From positions 166,471-230,470 of the forward strand of contig BCJC01000005.1 of assembly GCA_001600175.1 (NCBI GenBank): a stretch of DNA of 64,000 bases, written 5' to 3'. The notes beneath the pieces were generated by a model. The model was given only the letters and a program-made list of their open reading frames with translations, was not told the origin of the DNA and did no database searches. Positions 10,064-20,791 of this stretch are shown here, piece after piece. This DNA comes from Erythrobasidium yunnanense. Taxonomy: Eukaryota > Basidiomycota > Cystobasidiomycetes > Erythrobasidiales > Erythrobasidiaceae. Position 1 is the stretch's first letter; each line of letters starts with the position of its first letter. The translations under genes were made by a program, and so were the position numbers.

Positions 10064-11640
10064 TCAAGTGTGTCTGTACGAGTAAAGGGCGGTGACGACC
10101 GCCTGCAAGTTCGCTCTTAGCATCGCTACTGGGCTTAGCTTGCCGTCAACCGGTGTGAACATTCCACAAGGGGTTCTACCTCCGATGCTATGGACGACCA
10201 AGCGTGGGAAGCCCAGTTCCCAGTCGCGCCTTGTCTGCTCGATGTGACATTTCGAGCACTTCACCTTGTATTGAGGACCTGTCGTAGTGAAGAAAAGGTT
10301 CTGTCCTGTATGGTAAGTCCACAACTCGGCTTCCGAATGAGCCATTGGTGGTAGCGCAGCCACGCCACTACCGCCGCGGATGTAGCTCTCCACGATCTCC
10401 TTCGGCTTCTTGATGTAGCACTCAAGGACAAGCGTGTAGATATCTGGCTGACTCCAAGTAGTAGCCCATGTGTTGATGAGATGAGGGGGCGTGCCAGTAG
10501 ACTGCAAAATCCTGTATGTCTGATGTTTGTTACTGATGATACGCCATTTCAGAGTCTTGTTGGCTCGGTAACGGGAGATTAGCGAGGCCGGGCGTTCGAT
10601 CTCGCACCAGGCTTGGTCTGCGAATGGCACCTCGGCGCTGCTTTCAGACTAATATACGAGGACTCACATTCCTGGTCGTTGGACTCCTGGATGAAAGCCT
10701 CTGAATCGGGCGGATTGTCAGTGCCATTGAAGCTCTCCCAAAATCGATCGAAGCTGAGTCCAGCGTGCTTCTGGAACACAGGCAGCTGGAGTAGCCTGCC
10801 AAACCAGCGGCCTACGACGGCTTTGTCGTCTGAATTTGCCATTCCAGTTGCTAGGGCAATTGCAGTCCAGCCAGCTCGAGCTGAGCCTGGCTGCATCCAG
10901 CCTAGACCGGCCGGGTGGACAAGGTCAGGATACATCTCGACGTTACTTGGAAGGACCTGCGCGACGATCTGGGCGTATCTGTTGCTGATCCTGCCGAACA
11001 CGAAGCACTTGGTAATCCTGGCCCCCTTGCTGGATATGATATCACAGAGCAGTCGCAGGGCGTCTGAAGGATGCTTATCAGCTGAGATCCATTGAGTCTG
11101 TCTGGGTGTACTGAGACGTACTCAGGATGTGTGCAGTTCCGATGTACTTAAGATCAGCTGGCAAATCGTCGCACTCAGGTTTGACTTGGGTGGCCGGGCA
11201 AGGCCAAAGATCAAAGATGAGAGGCCTGTAACCAAGGCGCTCCGCAATCTGCTTGGTGAACCTTGCCGTGGTACCAGTTCCATTCCAGACGTTCTCGCCC
11301 TGATGCCGGGGTGGCCTGCAGCAGTAGTCGAAGAGAAGAATTTCCTCATTCTTTTTCGCCTGCATGGCGAGCATACACGTATGTGCCTCGTAAGGCGGCT
11401 GACCGCGGAACTTCTGTGACCAATAATTGTATTCCCGATCAGGCTCGGCAAAAGTTCGCGTTCCAGGGAAGGGCATCTGCGAAAGGATATCCTATGGCAT
11501 GGAGAATGTCAGACGAGCAGGAAAGACGATCGATTAGATGGCGCACTCTTTGCATGGATGTCTGGCCGAGGACAGTGTGCTGTCGACTGCCTTCACGCAC
11601 AATGTGTGTGACTGCGGGAATCATAATGTGGAGAGCAGAT
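10064..11640 (-). CDS. Multi-exon hypothetical protein
   Basis: I do not recognise the family. Long minus-strand stretches in three frames read as one spliced gene. They are a 5' part with a possible start at 11624 (MIPAVTHIVREGSRQHTVLG), a Trp/Cys-rich exon (FDYCCRPPRHQGENVWNGTG, about 11100-11476), an exon with CFVFGRISNRYAQIVAQVLP and YPDLVHPAGLGWMQPGSARA (about 10660-11001), and a 188-residue last exon ending near 10064. The last exon contains CSKCHIEQTRRDWELG, a possible metal site. The FGR...HPAGLGW arrangement faintly recalls uracil-DNA-glycosylase-like folds, but this is weak. Splice sites, especially the first and last, are unresolved. The gene sits between the two surviving pieces of the decayed transporter-SDR copy. 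Confidence 0.5.
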
Positions 11641-11744
11641 TAAGCTGAACGATGAGAATGTGAAAAGGAAAGAGAAGCAGACGACTGGAATCAGCGAAAT
11701 TAGCAGCATACTGTCTCCACCATGACGACAGGCCTGTCCGAATC

Positions 11745-11933
11745 GTGACGCCAGAGCTGTCAGAGTGCACGCAGGAGCTGTCAGGTTGTGACGCCAGAGC
11801 TGTCAGAGTGCACGCAGGAGCTGTCAGATTGTGACGCCAGAGCTGTCAGAGTGCACGCAGGAGCTGTCAGATTGTGACGCCAGTGCTGTCCAGATTGTGG
11901 CGCCCGAGCTGTCAGAAAGCGTCAAGGAGCTGT
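11745..11933. repeat. 43-bp minisatellite, about four copies
   Basis: Copies begin at 11745, 11788, 11831 and 11874, each starting GTGACGCCAG. The first three are almost identical over 43 bases and the fourth is diverged. Within each unit the decamer GAGCTGTCAG occurs twice about 20 bases apart, so the unit is itself a degenerate double. The array runs directly into the SDR remnant. Confidence 0.85.
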
Positions 11934-12255
11934 TTGGGTCGAGAAGCTTGCTCAGAGGTTCTTCGTAAGCAACGCTGCATTCGCTACGTCACTCAGCCAT
12001 CGCTTCGGCCTTGTATCCCTTCAGTTCAGACGCCTGGACGTTACCATATGAAAGAAATAGGAGAGGGGCCCGGTTGGGCTCTTGCGAACAGAACATGGTG
12101 CCGTACACGGCCTGGTCTGCTGTGCTGGCATTGTCATTCCTCTTCCCGCCTGCACGAAATGAATATTGATCATTGGTCGATGATGATGTTTGGTCGTCAA
12201 GGACCCCCTGGGCACCTCCTTTGCAACGCAATGAGCGCAATGAAGCAGAACCATT
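11905..12255 (+). pseudogene. Internal fragment of the SDR gene (decayed paralogue of 15859-16788)
   Basis: The stretch aligns with the second exon end, second intron and third exon start of the intact SDR. GCTCAGAGGTTCTTCGTAAG at about 11950 matches GCCCAGAAATTCTCTGTAAG near 16082. The exon-3 piece with CTGGCATTGTCAT and CTGCACGAAATGAATAT (about 12125-12165) matches 16270-16312 almost exactly. Similarity fades by about 12255. The cofactor-binding 5' part and the catalytic YxxxK part are both absent, and the frame is not kept, so it is a dead fragment. Its order and strand relative to the truncated transporter match the intact pair. Confidence 0.8.
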
Positions 12256-12319
12256 TGCGACTTGCTCCTTGCCTCTTGACCATTCGTTCTTCATATATCT
12301 AAGTACTTGCATCGTCAGA

Positions 12320-13142
12320 ATGGCTCCGCCACGCAAAGATTGGGATGCCAACAAGACCCCGCCAAACGAGGTGCAGGCTCGTTTCTTGCTCCAACTTCGC
12401 GACATCACCAGCAGCATGAGCGACAAAGAAACAGAAGGCTGCTATCTTGAAAGTAGAGAATGGCATCAGAGGCGACATCAACAAGAACGCCGTGTACGGA
12501 AACGATTGGACCAACAACGAGGTGACGACTCACCGTACAGAGCTCGAGATTGCTGCGTTCAGATATGCGCTCAAAGGATGGAACACTAAGGACATCAAGA
12601 ACCCTGGCAAGCCGTATCTGTTGCGACAGAAGCAGATCCAGGATTACGTGGTCGAGTTGGTCATGTCGGGCATCGAAGATGGACAGATTATGGAGAACGC
12701 CAAAGTTACAGCTTTACAACAGCTCGCCAATCTTGTAAGTACAGTCTGCTACAGCTTCTCGCAGCCTCTCTTGCTGATGCGCTCCCGTTTGCAGGCTTTT
12801 ACGCCGCCAGCTCCCGGCACTTGGAGCGTCCCTGCATCTTGCGCTATCCTATCGCTTGCACAGCTACGAGCAAAGCATGCTGTACCGTCTTCCTCGACCC
12901 CTCCTACTGCCGCTTCGACCTCAGTCACCTCGGTATCGCTCGCAGCCTCGACATCTTCGCTTCCCTCTTCGTCCGTCGTTACTAGCTCGTTCAAATCGGT
13001 CGCACGTACACCCAGTAAGCGCAAGGCCAACGTCACGAATGCACAGACACTCAGTCCCTCCAGCAAGAGAAGGAAGGAGAACGAGAAAGTCGGCAAGAAG
13101 CCCAAGGTCATAGATCTCACTGAGGACTCCGAAGATGAGTAG
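12320..13142 (+). CDS. Hypothetical basic protein with a C-terminal SUMO-interacting-like motif
   Basis: Function unknown. The start ATG is at 12320 (MAPPRKDWDANKTPPNE). A 64-nt intron, 12371-12434, joins this to KAAILKVENGIRGDINKNAV. The next 90 residues look folded and helical (TELEIAAFRYALKGWN, PYLLRQKQIQDYVVELVMSG). A second intron near 12736-12794 leads to a Ser/Thr/Ala-rich low-complexity region and then a Lys/Arg-rich tail (TPSKRKANV, SSKRRKENEKVGKKPK) that could be a nuclear signal. The last residues, VIDLTEDSEDE, have the hydrophobic-core-plus-acidic pattern of SUMO-interacting motifs. A nuclear protein is inferred. Intron 1 has correct GT-AG ends but no clear branch site. Confidence 0.6.
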
Positions 13143-13373
13143 TTCGTTTCATCAGCTTTACCCTAGATTCAGTTCAGTCAATGCAGCCATTCGATACAGT
13201 CGTTGTATCATGCTAGCCGGAATATACAGTACAATCCTTATGCTCAATTCTCCCCTTTCTGTGGCACAGAGCTCAGCAACGCTCAATATATACAACTTGG
13301 TCTGACCTGGAAAGTACAAGTCGGTGCTTGTAGTGCAGGAACTATCTGTCTTGAGCCGAATTCCTGCAAAGCC

Positions 13374-15547
13374 TCACGCAACATGCTCCACGTCAATCTT
13401 TTCTCCGTCTGGAGTGGAGAAGCCGCCCTTATCTGCCAATTGAGGGACAGCTTCTCTCGGGCTTCTTCGAACGTGTCTACGGCATGAGGTATGCTGTCAG
13501 CCGCTGGCAGTAAAATCGGCCATGACGAGAAAGACTTACACTTTTCCGTCCTGGAAGAGCAAGTCCACTTGCTCCAAACTCATGCGAGCCGGCTCGGGGA
13601 AGTAGAAGTAGAGGAGAATAGTCAAAATAGCGTTGCTGACTGCCCAGATGATATAATAATATCCACCGAGGCGAGCGATTGCCTTGGGAGTGACCATAAC
13701 CACCACGAAGTTCATCAAGTACTGCATTGAAATTCCCATGGAATTGGCTCGAGATCGAATAGCCAGAGGTGTGATCTCTGCGCCGTAGATCCAGGCTGCG
13801 GAAATTAAGCTGTCAGAAGCCTGCGGCTCGGCTTTAGCAGTTTCTGACGCACTAGGTACCAGGTGGAAGCCACTGAAGCTTGCAATGAACAGGAAGACTC
13901 CCGTAGCTGCAGCATATGAGGCTTTGGTCTGTAGACCGCCCTCGGCGGTAGTTTGGGTAATGGAGCCAGCACTGGAACGTCAACGAAGAATTAGGCATTG
14001 AAGCGTAAGTAAGAGGAGTAGAGTGACGTACAGTAGACACATTCCGATGCAGTTAAGGATAGTTCCGAGCATCATAGTCCGGACTCGGCCGACATTGTCG
14101 ACGAAGTAAAAGCAGCCAGCGGCGGCAAAGATTAGGCCGACGACACCTAGGTTGCCAAGAACGAGCAGAGCTGTTTCTACCGGAAGACCAATACCCTGAA
14201 TGAAGATGGATCCGGCGTAGTACCTGTGCAGACTGCTCAGTCGGGACCTTGGCGCCATGGCTCATCCGATCAAATCAACATACGTTGCGATGTTTATACC
14301 TACATGGAAGAGTATGCTCAGCAGAAATACGTGTAACATTTTGGGGCAAAATCTCACCTGTCGCCTGCTGACCGAAGTTGACACCGATAGCTAGCAGAGT
14401 GCGGTACCGGAAGCATTGCTTGTTGTTCTCAAAGCATGCTGTCCAGCTTGTAGTTGCTACAGCGTGTTCTAGAGAAACAGCTTCTTGAATCTCAATCATT
14501 GCCTCTGCTCAGCCGAATCAGCTTGACCTCAATGTGTGAAAATCATGGGCTGACCGTCGGCATATTCCTGACCGTAGAGTCTTGCGAGGATCGCTCGAGC
14601 CTCTTCTGGGCGACCCTTTTCGACTAGGTATCTCGGGGTTTCGGGAGAGAACATGAGGCAGAATAGACTGAAAAGGACAAGGATAGCTTGAATAGCAAGT
14701 GGCTGAGGCAGTCTATGTAAGTTCCTGCTCGTACACTGTGATCTAGGACAAGCTTACTATTCTCCAGCCGAGAGAACTAGTCTCTTTGCGGAACGCATAG
14801 GTGACCCAGAAGGCGCTCATGAGCCCAGTGGCCGCGAGGACCAGCTCGACAGACATTAGCATACCACGGTACTTAGGCTTGGTCAGTTCGGCTATTGCAG
14901 TATATGTCAGAGGAGGCGTGACATTAACACAAGCACGGTCCACTTACCGACATAGGGTGGGACGGTAGCTGTGAGCTGGCCAACTGCAAAGCCATTGATC
15001 AGGCGTGCAGCAATGAGCATGCCAAGATTGACGGATCCAGCTTGCACTATTGTTACGACGTGAACACGCGATCTCAATTCGGGTCAAAAGGAGTCTGGCA
15101 CCTACGTGCTCCTCCAACCAGAGTACCTGCTGCGCCGACTATGAGAGTCGAGCGACGCCCAAAGCGATTGCCCAAGAGTATGTTGGCTACACACCCGAAG
15201 AAGGCGCCCAGGACAAAGAAACTGAGGACAGCTCCGAGTAAAGTTGCGTTTTCGGGACCATGAATCGTAGGGAAGGTGGTTTGAAAGTCGGGTGATTGTG
15301 TGAGAGCATCTACGTAACCGCAGTCAGTATCCGGAAGTGCCAAGCATGAAGGGCTTTGCACTGACTGGCTATACCCCTAGAGAAGCCAGCCGTGTAAGTT
15401 TGTTATTAGGTACACGAAACGGTCTTATAAATCTTACTGGTCATATCCAAATAGCAGAAATCCTGCTGAACACCCAATAAGGATGGTGATCAGAAGCGGT
15501 GTACCAGAGAGGGTACCCTCGAGCAGGGGTGCGGAGAAGGGTTTCAT
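13374..15547 (-). CDS. MFS sugar transporter (sugar porter family)
   Basis: Plasma-membrane sugar:H+ symporter or facilitator; the sugar is unknown. The start is the ATG at 15545-15547 (MKPFSAPLLEGTLSGTPLL), leading into helix 1 GCSAGFLLFGYDQ. Family marks in order: GNRFGRRSTLIVG (loop 2-3), MFSPETPRYLVEKGRPEEAR (after helix 6), VNFGQQATG (helix 7), AWIYGAEITPLAIRSRA (loop 10-11), and PEPARMSLEQVDLLFQDGKV after helix 12. The last exon, read from the splice at about 13480, gives HVRRSPREAVPQLADKGG and ends DGEKIDVEHVA with TGA at 13374-13376. Multiple introns are present. Right after GYDQ the frames only join if a very small exon lies near 15375, so that junction is unsure. It is divergent from the SDR at 15859. 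Confidence 0.88.
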
Positions 15548-15858
15548 TGCGGAGTAGAGTTGAGTTGTGGTGAAGACAATATGAAAGAGATGAAAGAACA
15601 GAAGCAGACCTCTCGCTTTATGGAGCACCCTTTGCGAGAAGTCGCGGGGCAGAGGTTGGAAGCACTTTCCGGTCGTCCTTCCTTCGATTTCTTCTGGGCG
15701 AAATGTTGCTCCGACGATTTCCGGCCTGAAGACCACAGGAAGATGAGGAGAAACGTTTAGTCTGTAACCACCACTTGAGCATCTCTGTCAAACATCATTA
15801 GTACCTGTTAAACAAGTCGGAGTGGAGCCGAACTACAGTAGCCAAACACCCACTCAGA
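15548..15858. promoter_or_regulatory. Divergent promoter of the sugar transporter and SDR
   Basis: These 311 bases lie between the two start codons and must drive both genes. Several CCGG/CCGA/CGGC triplet sites, the kind used by Zn2Cys6 factors, lie at about 15668-15726, but spacing and partner triplets are not distinctive enough to call an operator. Confidence 0.5.
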
Positions 15859-16788
15859 ATGGACAAGAATCTCGAAGGTCGCCTGATAGTCGTGACTGGT
15901 GGGGCGTAAGACAGCAACAACTCGAAACATATTTAAATGTATCTTACCTTGTCCTGCCAGCAATGGAATGGGTCTTGCGACGGCTCACCGTATGGCGGCT
16001 TCTGGTGCAGATCTGGCTCTCTGCGATTTAAATCTGGAAGCTGGAAATGAAGCTGTCAAGGACCTATCCAACACATATCCTGCCCAGAAATTCTCTGTAA
16101 GCTACGGCTAATCTACGCTGTCCTCAGTGCTTCCGCTCGATGGCATCAGCTAATCCCGTCTTTCACTTCGTAGTTCCAACGTCTGGACGTGACAAGCATG
16201 GAAGAAATTGAAGCATGGGTGGACAAGCTCGCCGCAGAACATGGCGCGGTCCACGGCCTCGTTTGCTGCGCTGGCATTGTCATCCCATCGCCTCGTCTGC
16301 ACGAAATGAATATGGATCACTTCCGCAAGATCATCGACGTGAATCAGTACGGCACTGTCAACTTCAATGCAGTTGTTCTCCGCCATTTCATGAAACAGAA
16401 TGCCAGAGGAGATGCCCCGCCAAAGGGAGGATATACTATACTCAACATGGGCAGTAAAGGAAGCGTTGAAGGTCTTCCTAGCAGCCCTGCATATACAGCC
16501 AGCAAGCATGCTGTTCTTGGCCTCACCAGAGTCATCGCCAAGGACTATGCTGCGGACAATGTCCGTGTCAACTGTCTTTGTCCAGGGCTGATATGGAGTC
16601 CGATGATGAAGCAGCTCAACGAATCTGGAAAGCCAGAGTTGAGCAAAGAAGCTCTACTTAAGCAGTGCTACACGCGGCGCTACGGTACCGTGGAGGAGAT
16701 GGGAAACATCGTCAATTACCTCATGGGCCCTGAATCTAGCTATGTCACGGGACAGGCCATAGAAGCAGATGGGATGTGGAGCATATAG
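15859..16788 (+). CDS. Short-chain dehydrogenase/reductase
   Basis: NAD(P)-dependent oxidoreductase. The start is ATG 15859 (MDKNLEGRLIVVTGGA). Intron 1 (GTAAGA at about 15907 to CCAG at about 15960) rebuilds TGGANGMGLATAHRMAASGA, the cofactor loop. LALCDLNLEAG places Asp after strand 2, which suggests NAD(H). Intron 2 follows AQKFS at about 16096. The last exon holds CCAGIVIPSPRLHEMNMDHF, VNQYGTVNFN, the catalytic YTASKHAVLG and NCLCPGLIWSPMM, then a C-terminal SSYVTGQAIEADGMWSI. It reads like a sugar or polyol dehydrogenase, and the divergent sugar transporter fits that, but the substrate is inferred. A decayed relative lies at 11905-12255. Confidence 0.87.
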
Positions 16789-17527
16789 ACAGTATCATTG
16801 TATTTTCGCCCGTCTCTTAGTCCAGAAGCCAGGCACCGGGACAGGAGGAAGGGAGACTCTCTTTCCGCTTTTTGTGTCACTGCAACCTAGCCCCAGAGGC
16901 ATCATATCGTCGTTCCAGTCGTGTTCCATGATGCTTTGGGCAACATTTTCAGATAGGGGTTTCTCGACTCTCCCACTGATCAGAGAGGGCGTAAGCTATA
17001 GAAGGTGAGCGAAACATTAAACCATAAATATACACTCTCTGCTGATGAATATGCTGTCAGCTAACTGGATGCGGGCCATATACAGTGAAAGGGAGACTGA
17101 TTAACGTCGTAATGCGACTATCTCGCGCTGTGAAACACCTGCAGTGCTGGGGTTCTCCAAAGGATGATGTCGCACTGCATATTCAATTCACGTTGTTTTG
17201 GTTGCTCCAGTGATTTTCGACGCGAGGCAGGGATTTGTGATCAACGATTTCTCGCTTTCTCACTTCCTCGGTATCAATACCGGCCTAAGAGACCTCTGTC
17301 GGATTTGCAGGCTTCAAGGAAACCGTCCTGCTCACCTTCGCGCGGATCTGACTTCAGCCGGCGGCGCCGTGGGGCCTTTCTCCAAAGGACCGGCAATTGT
17401 TGACGGATTGGACTTCCTGACTTAAGGCCTTCGAGAGGAGGGATGAAGACACGGTCGGCTTTTGGCCGCTACGCTTTCATCTTTGACATCCACTTATTCA
17501 AGATCCCTAATCGTCGAAACTTGCAGG
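16789..17527. other. Intergenic region before the BVMO-type gene
   Basis: About 740 bases between two plus-strand genes. Open stretches at 17164-17425 in two frames are Arg/Cys-rich with no motif, and I do not call them coding. The promoter of the monooxygenase gene should be in the right half. Confidence 0.5.
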
Positions 17528-19862
17528 ATGGTCAGCCTTGCTAATGGACACCACGAACGTCAAAATGGAGTGAACGGAGTGAATGGCCACCATCAAGAGT
17601 ACAAGGTCCTCGAACAGCCCTTCGAGCATGTAAGTTTGGTCATATTTGGTGTTTGACGACAAACATTGATCTTGTTTGGCCAACTCAGCGTCGACCTCTG
17701 AGAGTCGCCTGCATTGGCGCAGGTTTCAGCGGCTTATACCTAGCTCTGAGATTGCAGCAGAGATGTGAGAACGTCGAGCTGGTCATCTACGAAAAGGTGC
17801 CGGAGCCGTATCATGCTGGATGATTTTGATCTTTGAGCTGACGAGACTTCGCTTGAACTGCAGAACCACGATGTGGGAGGAACTTGGCTGGAGAACGCGT
17901 ATCCTGGTGTCGGTTGTGACGTCCCCAGCCATATTTACTGCTATACCTTTGAGCCCGATACCGACTGGTCAGACGTGGGCCTGTTTCTCCTTACTCGCAT
18001 CAAAGCATCACTTACGCTGGCCAGAACAGCATTATGCGAAAGGATCCGACATTCTCGCATACATCAAGCGATGCGCGCGCAAGTTCGATGCCTTGAAGTT
18101 CATCAAGTTCAATCACAAGCTCACTTCGGCGATCTGGAACGAAGAGACTGCAAAGTGGGATCTCGTGGTGGAGAATCAAGAAGGCACTATTACCGATGAG
18201 GTCGATGTCTTCGTGAATGCGTAAGGCACAGCACGCTTGAACGTAATTTGACGGCTCTGATCAGGTTGTCTGCAGAGGCGGTTTTTTGAACGCGTGGAAA
18301 TGGCCAGAGATCGACGGACTACACGATTTCAATGGAAAGCTTCTACACACTGCCTACTGGGACCAGAACTTCGACTTCAGCGACAAGCGGGTTGCTGTCA
18401 TTGGATCTGGATCGTCCGCTTTGCAAGTCATTCCCAATATGCAGCCTACAGTAAAGCATATGGACGCATACATTCGGAGCGCTACCTATATCCCTCTTCC
18501 TCCTGGTCACGATTTCCTAGAGAGTGAGCATTGCGAAGCCTACACGGGCGATCGCAAGTACTCGGCGGCAGACAAAGCCAAGTTCGCCAACGATGCAGAG
18601 TTCTTCCGAAACTACCGGAAAACGGTGAGAATGGTGCCAGGCTCATGCATAGAGCTTATTGCTGACTTAGAATCTGCTAGATCGAGTCAGGAATGAATGA
18701 AGGGTTTCAGGCCTTCCATAAGGACTCCCCCGCGAAGCATGCGATGCGATCAGAAGCTCTGGCAAACATGAAAAGGCTCTTGGCTAAGAAGCCTGAGCTG
18801 TATGATCATCTGACACCTGATTGGTATGTGCATGTATCAAAGCTTGTGTGGGAATACGTTAATGAGTGCCTTCTCAATAGGGATTTGGGCTGTCGCAGGC
18901 CTTCACCGGGATTGGGCTTTTTGGAGGCCTTGACGGAAGATAACGTGGATGTCGTCCGAGACAAGTGAGCATCAGGCCGTCATCGGCGCAATGGTATCAA
19001 CGCTGATACAATCCGCACTCAGCATTGCCTGCATAACACCCAAAGGCATACGCACTGTCGATGGTGTCGAGCGCGAAGTGGATGTCATCGTCTGCGCGAC
19101 TGGATTCGATGTATCATGGCGGCCCCGCTTCAAGTTCGTTGGCAGGAATGGCTTTGAACTTGATGCAGCTTGGGCGGAAGAGCCGAGGAGCTACCTGAGC
19201 ATAGTCAGTCTATTTCGCATCGAAGCTGAGGCTGAATTAACGTAAAACTCCATTCAGGCGATTCAAGACATGCCCAATTTCCATATTTTCAACGGCCCTT
19301 ACAACTGCGGAGGCAATGGAAACGCTATCCCACCGATTGAAGCCGAAGGAGACTACATTGTCAAGTGTATCAACAAGATTCAGCGCCAGAACATCCGGTC
19401 GATGACCATACAGACTGCGGCGGTCAATGACTTGTAAGTTCAATCATTAAAGGACCCTCGTACAGCTTATTGATGCTTTTCTCAGTGCGGAACACGCCGA
19501 TGCTTTCATGCCGCGAATGGTCTGGGCAGGTGAGGCACTCCTCGCTGTACAAATGTCCTGTACTGATGGATTCCGTACTCACAGGTACCTGTCGCAACTG
19601 GTATCGCACAAAGAGTGGTCGTGTCATCGGTACCCATCCTGCAAGCGGTGTAGTCTTCAATCAGCTCATGCAAAACCCAAGATGGGAAGACTACGACTAC
19701 GAATACCTCAAGCGAGAAGACTCCAAGTCTAATAGATTCTCCTTCTTGGGCAAAGGCATGACAACGGAACAGATAGCTGGAACAGCAGATTTATCGCCGT
19801 ACCTTAACGATCCCCTGCCTTCCACCTTGCCAGTTGCAGTCTCAAAAGTCGTTCAGCAGTAG
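17528..19862 (+). CDS. Baeyer-Villiger-type flavin monooxygenase
   Basis: FAD- and NADPH-dependent oxygenase that would insert oxygen next to a ketone or oxidise a related substrate. The start is ATG 17528 ([17 protein letters not shown]), a polar leader with tandem NGV/NGHH elements. Then come the FAD-binding [15 protein letters not shown], the BVMO stretch [20 protein letters not shown], the fingerprint [11 protein letters not shown] (matches FxGxxxHxxxW), the NADPH-binding [15 protein letters not shown], and [16 protein letters not shown], the conserved ATG motif before the second FAD segment. At least eight short introns interrupt it. One near 17970-18000 would be only about 35 nt, so its borders are uncertain. 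The stop is at 19860-19862. It may be intracellular; there is no signal peptide. Confidence 0.87.
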
Positions 19863-20105
19863 ATATTGTCAGGGTGTGCAGCGGTGCGGATGTATGATAG
19901 GGAGATCAAGCTTGTCGTAAGATTGTTTGGCAATATCTTTTCTTGCTGCCAACATCGGCCTTTGTCTTTTGTTCCCATGGAGTAGAGATAGTTGCTAGCA
20001 AAGCACACAAAGATCAATACACAAATAACACGATAGCTTGCGCGTCTGCAAAGCCTGTGTCACCTTGTCCTCCTTGCCCTCTCGCCTATCTCTTGACATC
20101 ACGAC

Positions 20106-20384
20106 ATGCCTTCGCCATTGTTCTGGGTCGAAGTCCCGCTCCCTAGTCCTGAATCTATTAGAGCCCGTCCAGAATACCTCAAACGTCAAGCGCGAGAGAG
20201 GCGCAGATTGGAGCGGCAGAGGGCAGCAGCGGCGGCAGCTGCAGCAGCCGAAGCCGAGGCAGCGAGAGCAACGCGAAGAACGTCAGCACGCCTGTCTCAG
20301 CAGAGCAGCGAAGCCTCAAGTAGCAGCAGCAGAGTAGCTGTAAGGCCATCTCGTTCTGGTTTCTGGTCTGACTCGCGAAGCTGA
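20106..20384 (+). CDS. Small Ala/Arg-rich hypothetical protein
   Basis: An intronless frame of 92 residues opens MPSPLFWVEVPLPSPESIRA. A charged helical middle (RQARERRRLERQRA) runs into a 9-Ala tract from a GCN triplet repeat near 20225-20255, then a Ser-rich tail. There are no homologous motifs. The Ala tract also makes a non-coding triplet-repeat reading possible. It lies between a monooxygenase (+) and a helicase (-). Confidence 0.35.
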   Translation: MPSPLFWVEVPLPSPESIRARPEYLKRQARERRRLERQRAAAAAAAAAEAEAARATRRTSARLSQQSSEASSSSSRVAVRPSRSGFWSDSRS

Positions 20385-20791
20385 TGCGATAGCGTCACAC
20401 AGACCTCGTCGTCTCCCAAGATGGTGCTCAAGAAGCGCGCTCAGCGAAAGGCCATGCGTGTATAGCTTGCTGTAAGTGCTGCTCGTTGCTCGCAATTGCT
20501 GGGTCATGCTCTAATCCGAGCTTTGGGTTGTTCGCAGGCAGCTTCGACAGTGTGATACACCCCCAGCTCGTCGCACGATAGCAAGTCGCAGTCGTTGAAG
20601 TGCAATATCGTTAAAGGCAAGCCAGGGCAGCTCGTTCGGGTAGAGTAGGGATTCGTTATCGTTTGCAGTCATTTCTAGCTATCTTTCTCGTCTAAAATCC
20701 AAGAAGTACCGTTATTGTCATCATCTCGTTATCTGCAAGCCTCGTCTGCAATGCTATCTTTCGTCTTGAATGGCTCTCAAGTTGAATGCAA
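20385..20791. other. Intergenic region 3' of the helicase gene
   Basis: About 400 bases with no open frame of note. This region should contain the helicase 3' UTR. Nothing else is seen. Confidence 0.5.

Noticed and set aside
11989-12426. Minus-strand frames of up to 145 codons over the SDR remnant
   Set aside because: They are antisense to the SDR fragment and to the first exons of the next gene and have no motif.
13374-13480. Longer alternative reading of the transporter last exon, ending in CTFQVRPSCIY
   Set aside because: The phase set by the preceding exon gives HVRRSPREAV...IDVEHVA, which matches the family tail and is also kept in the duplicate.
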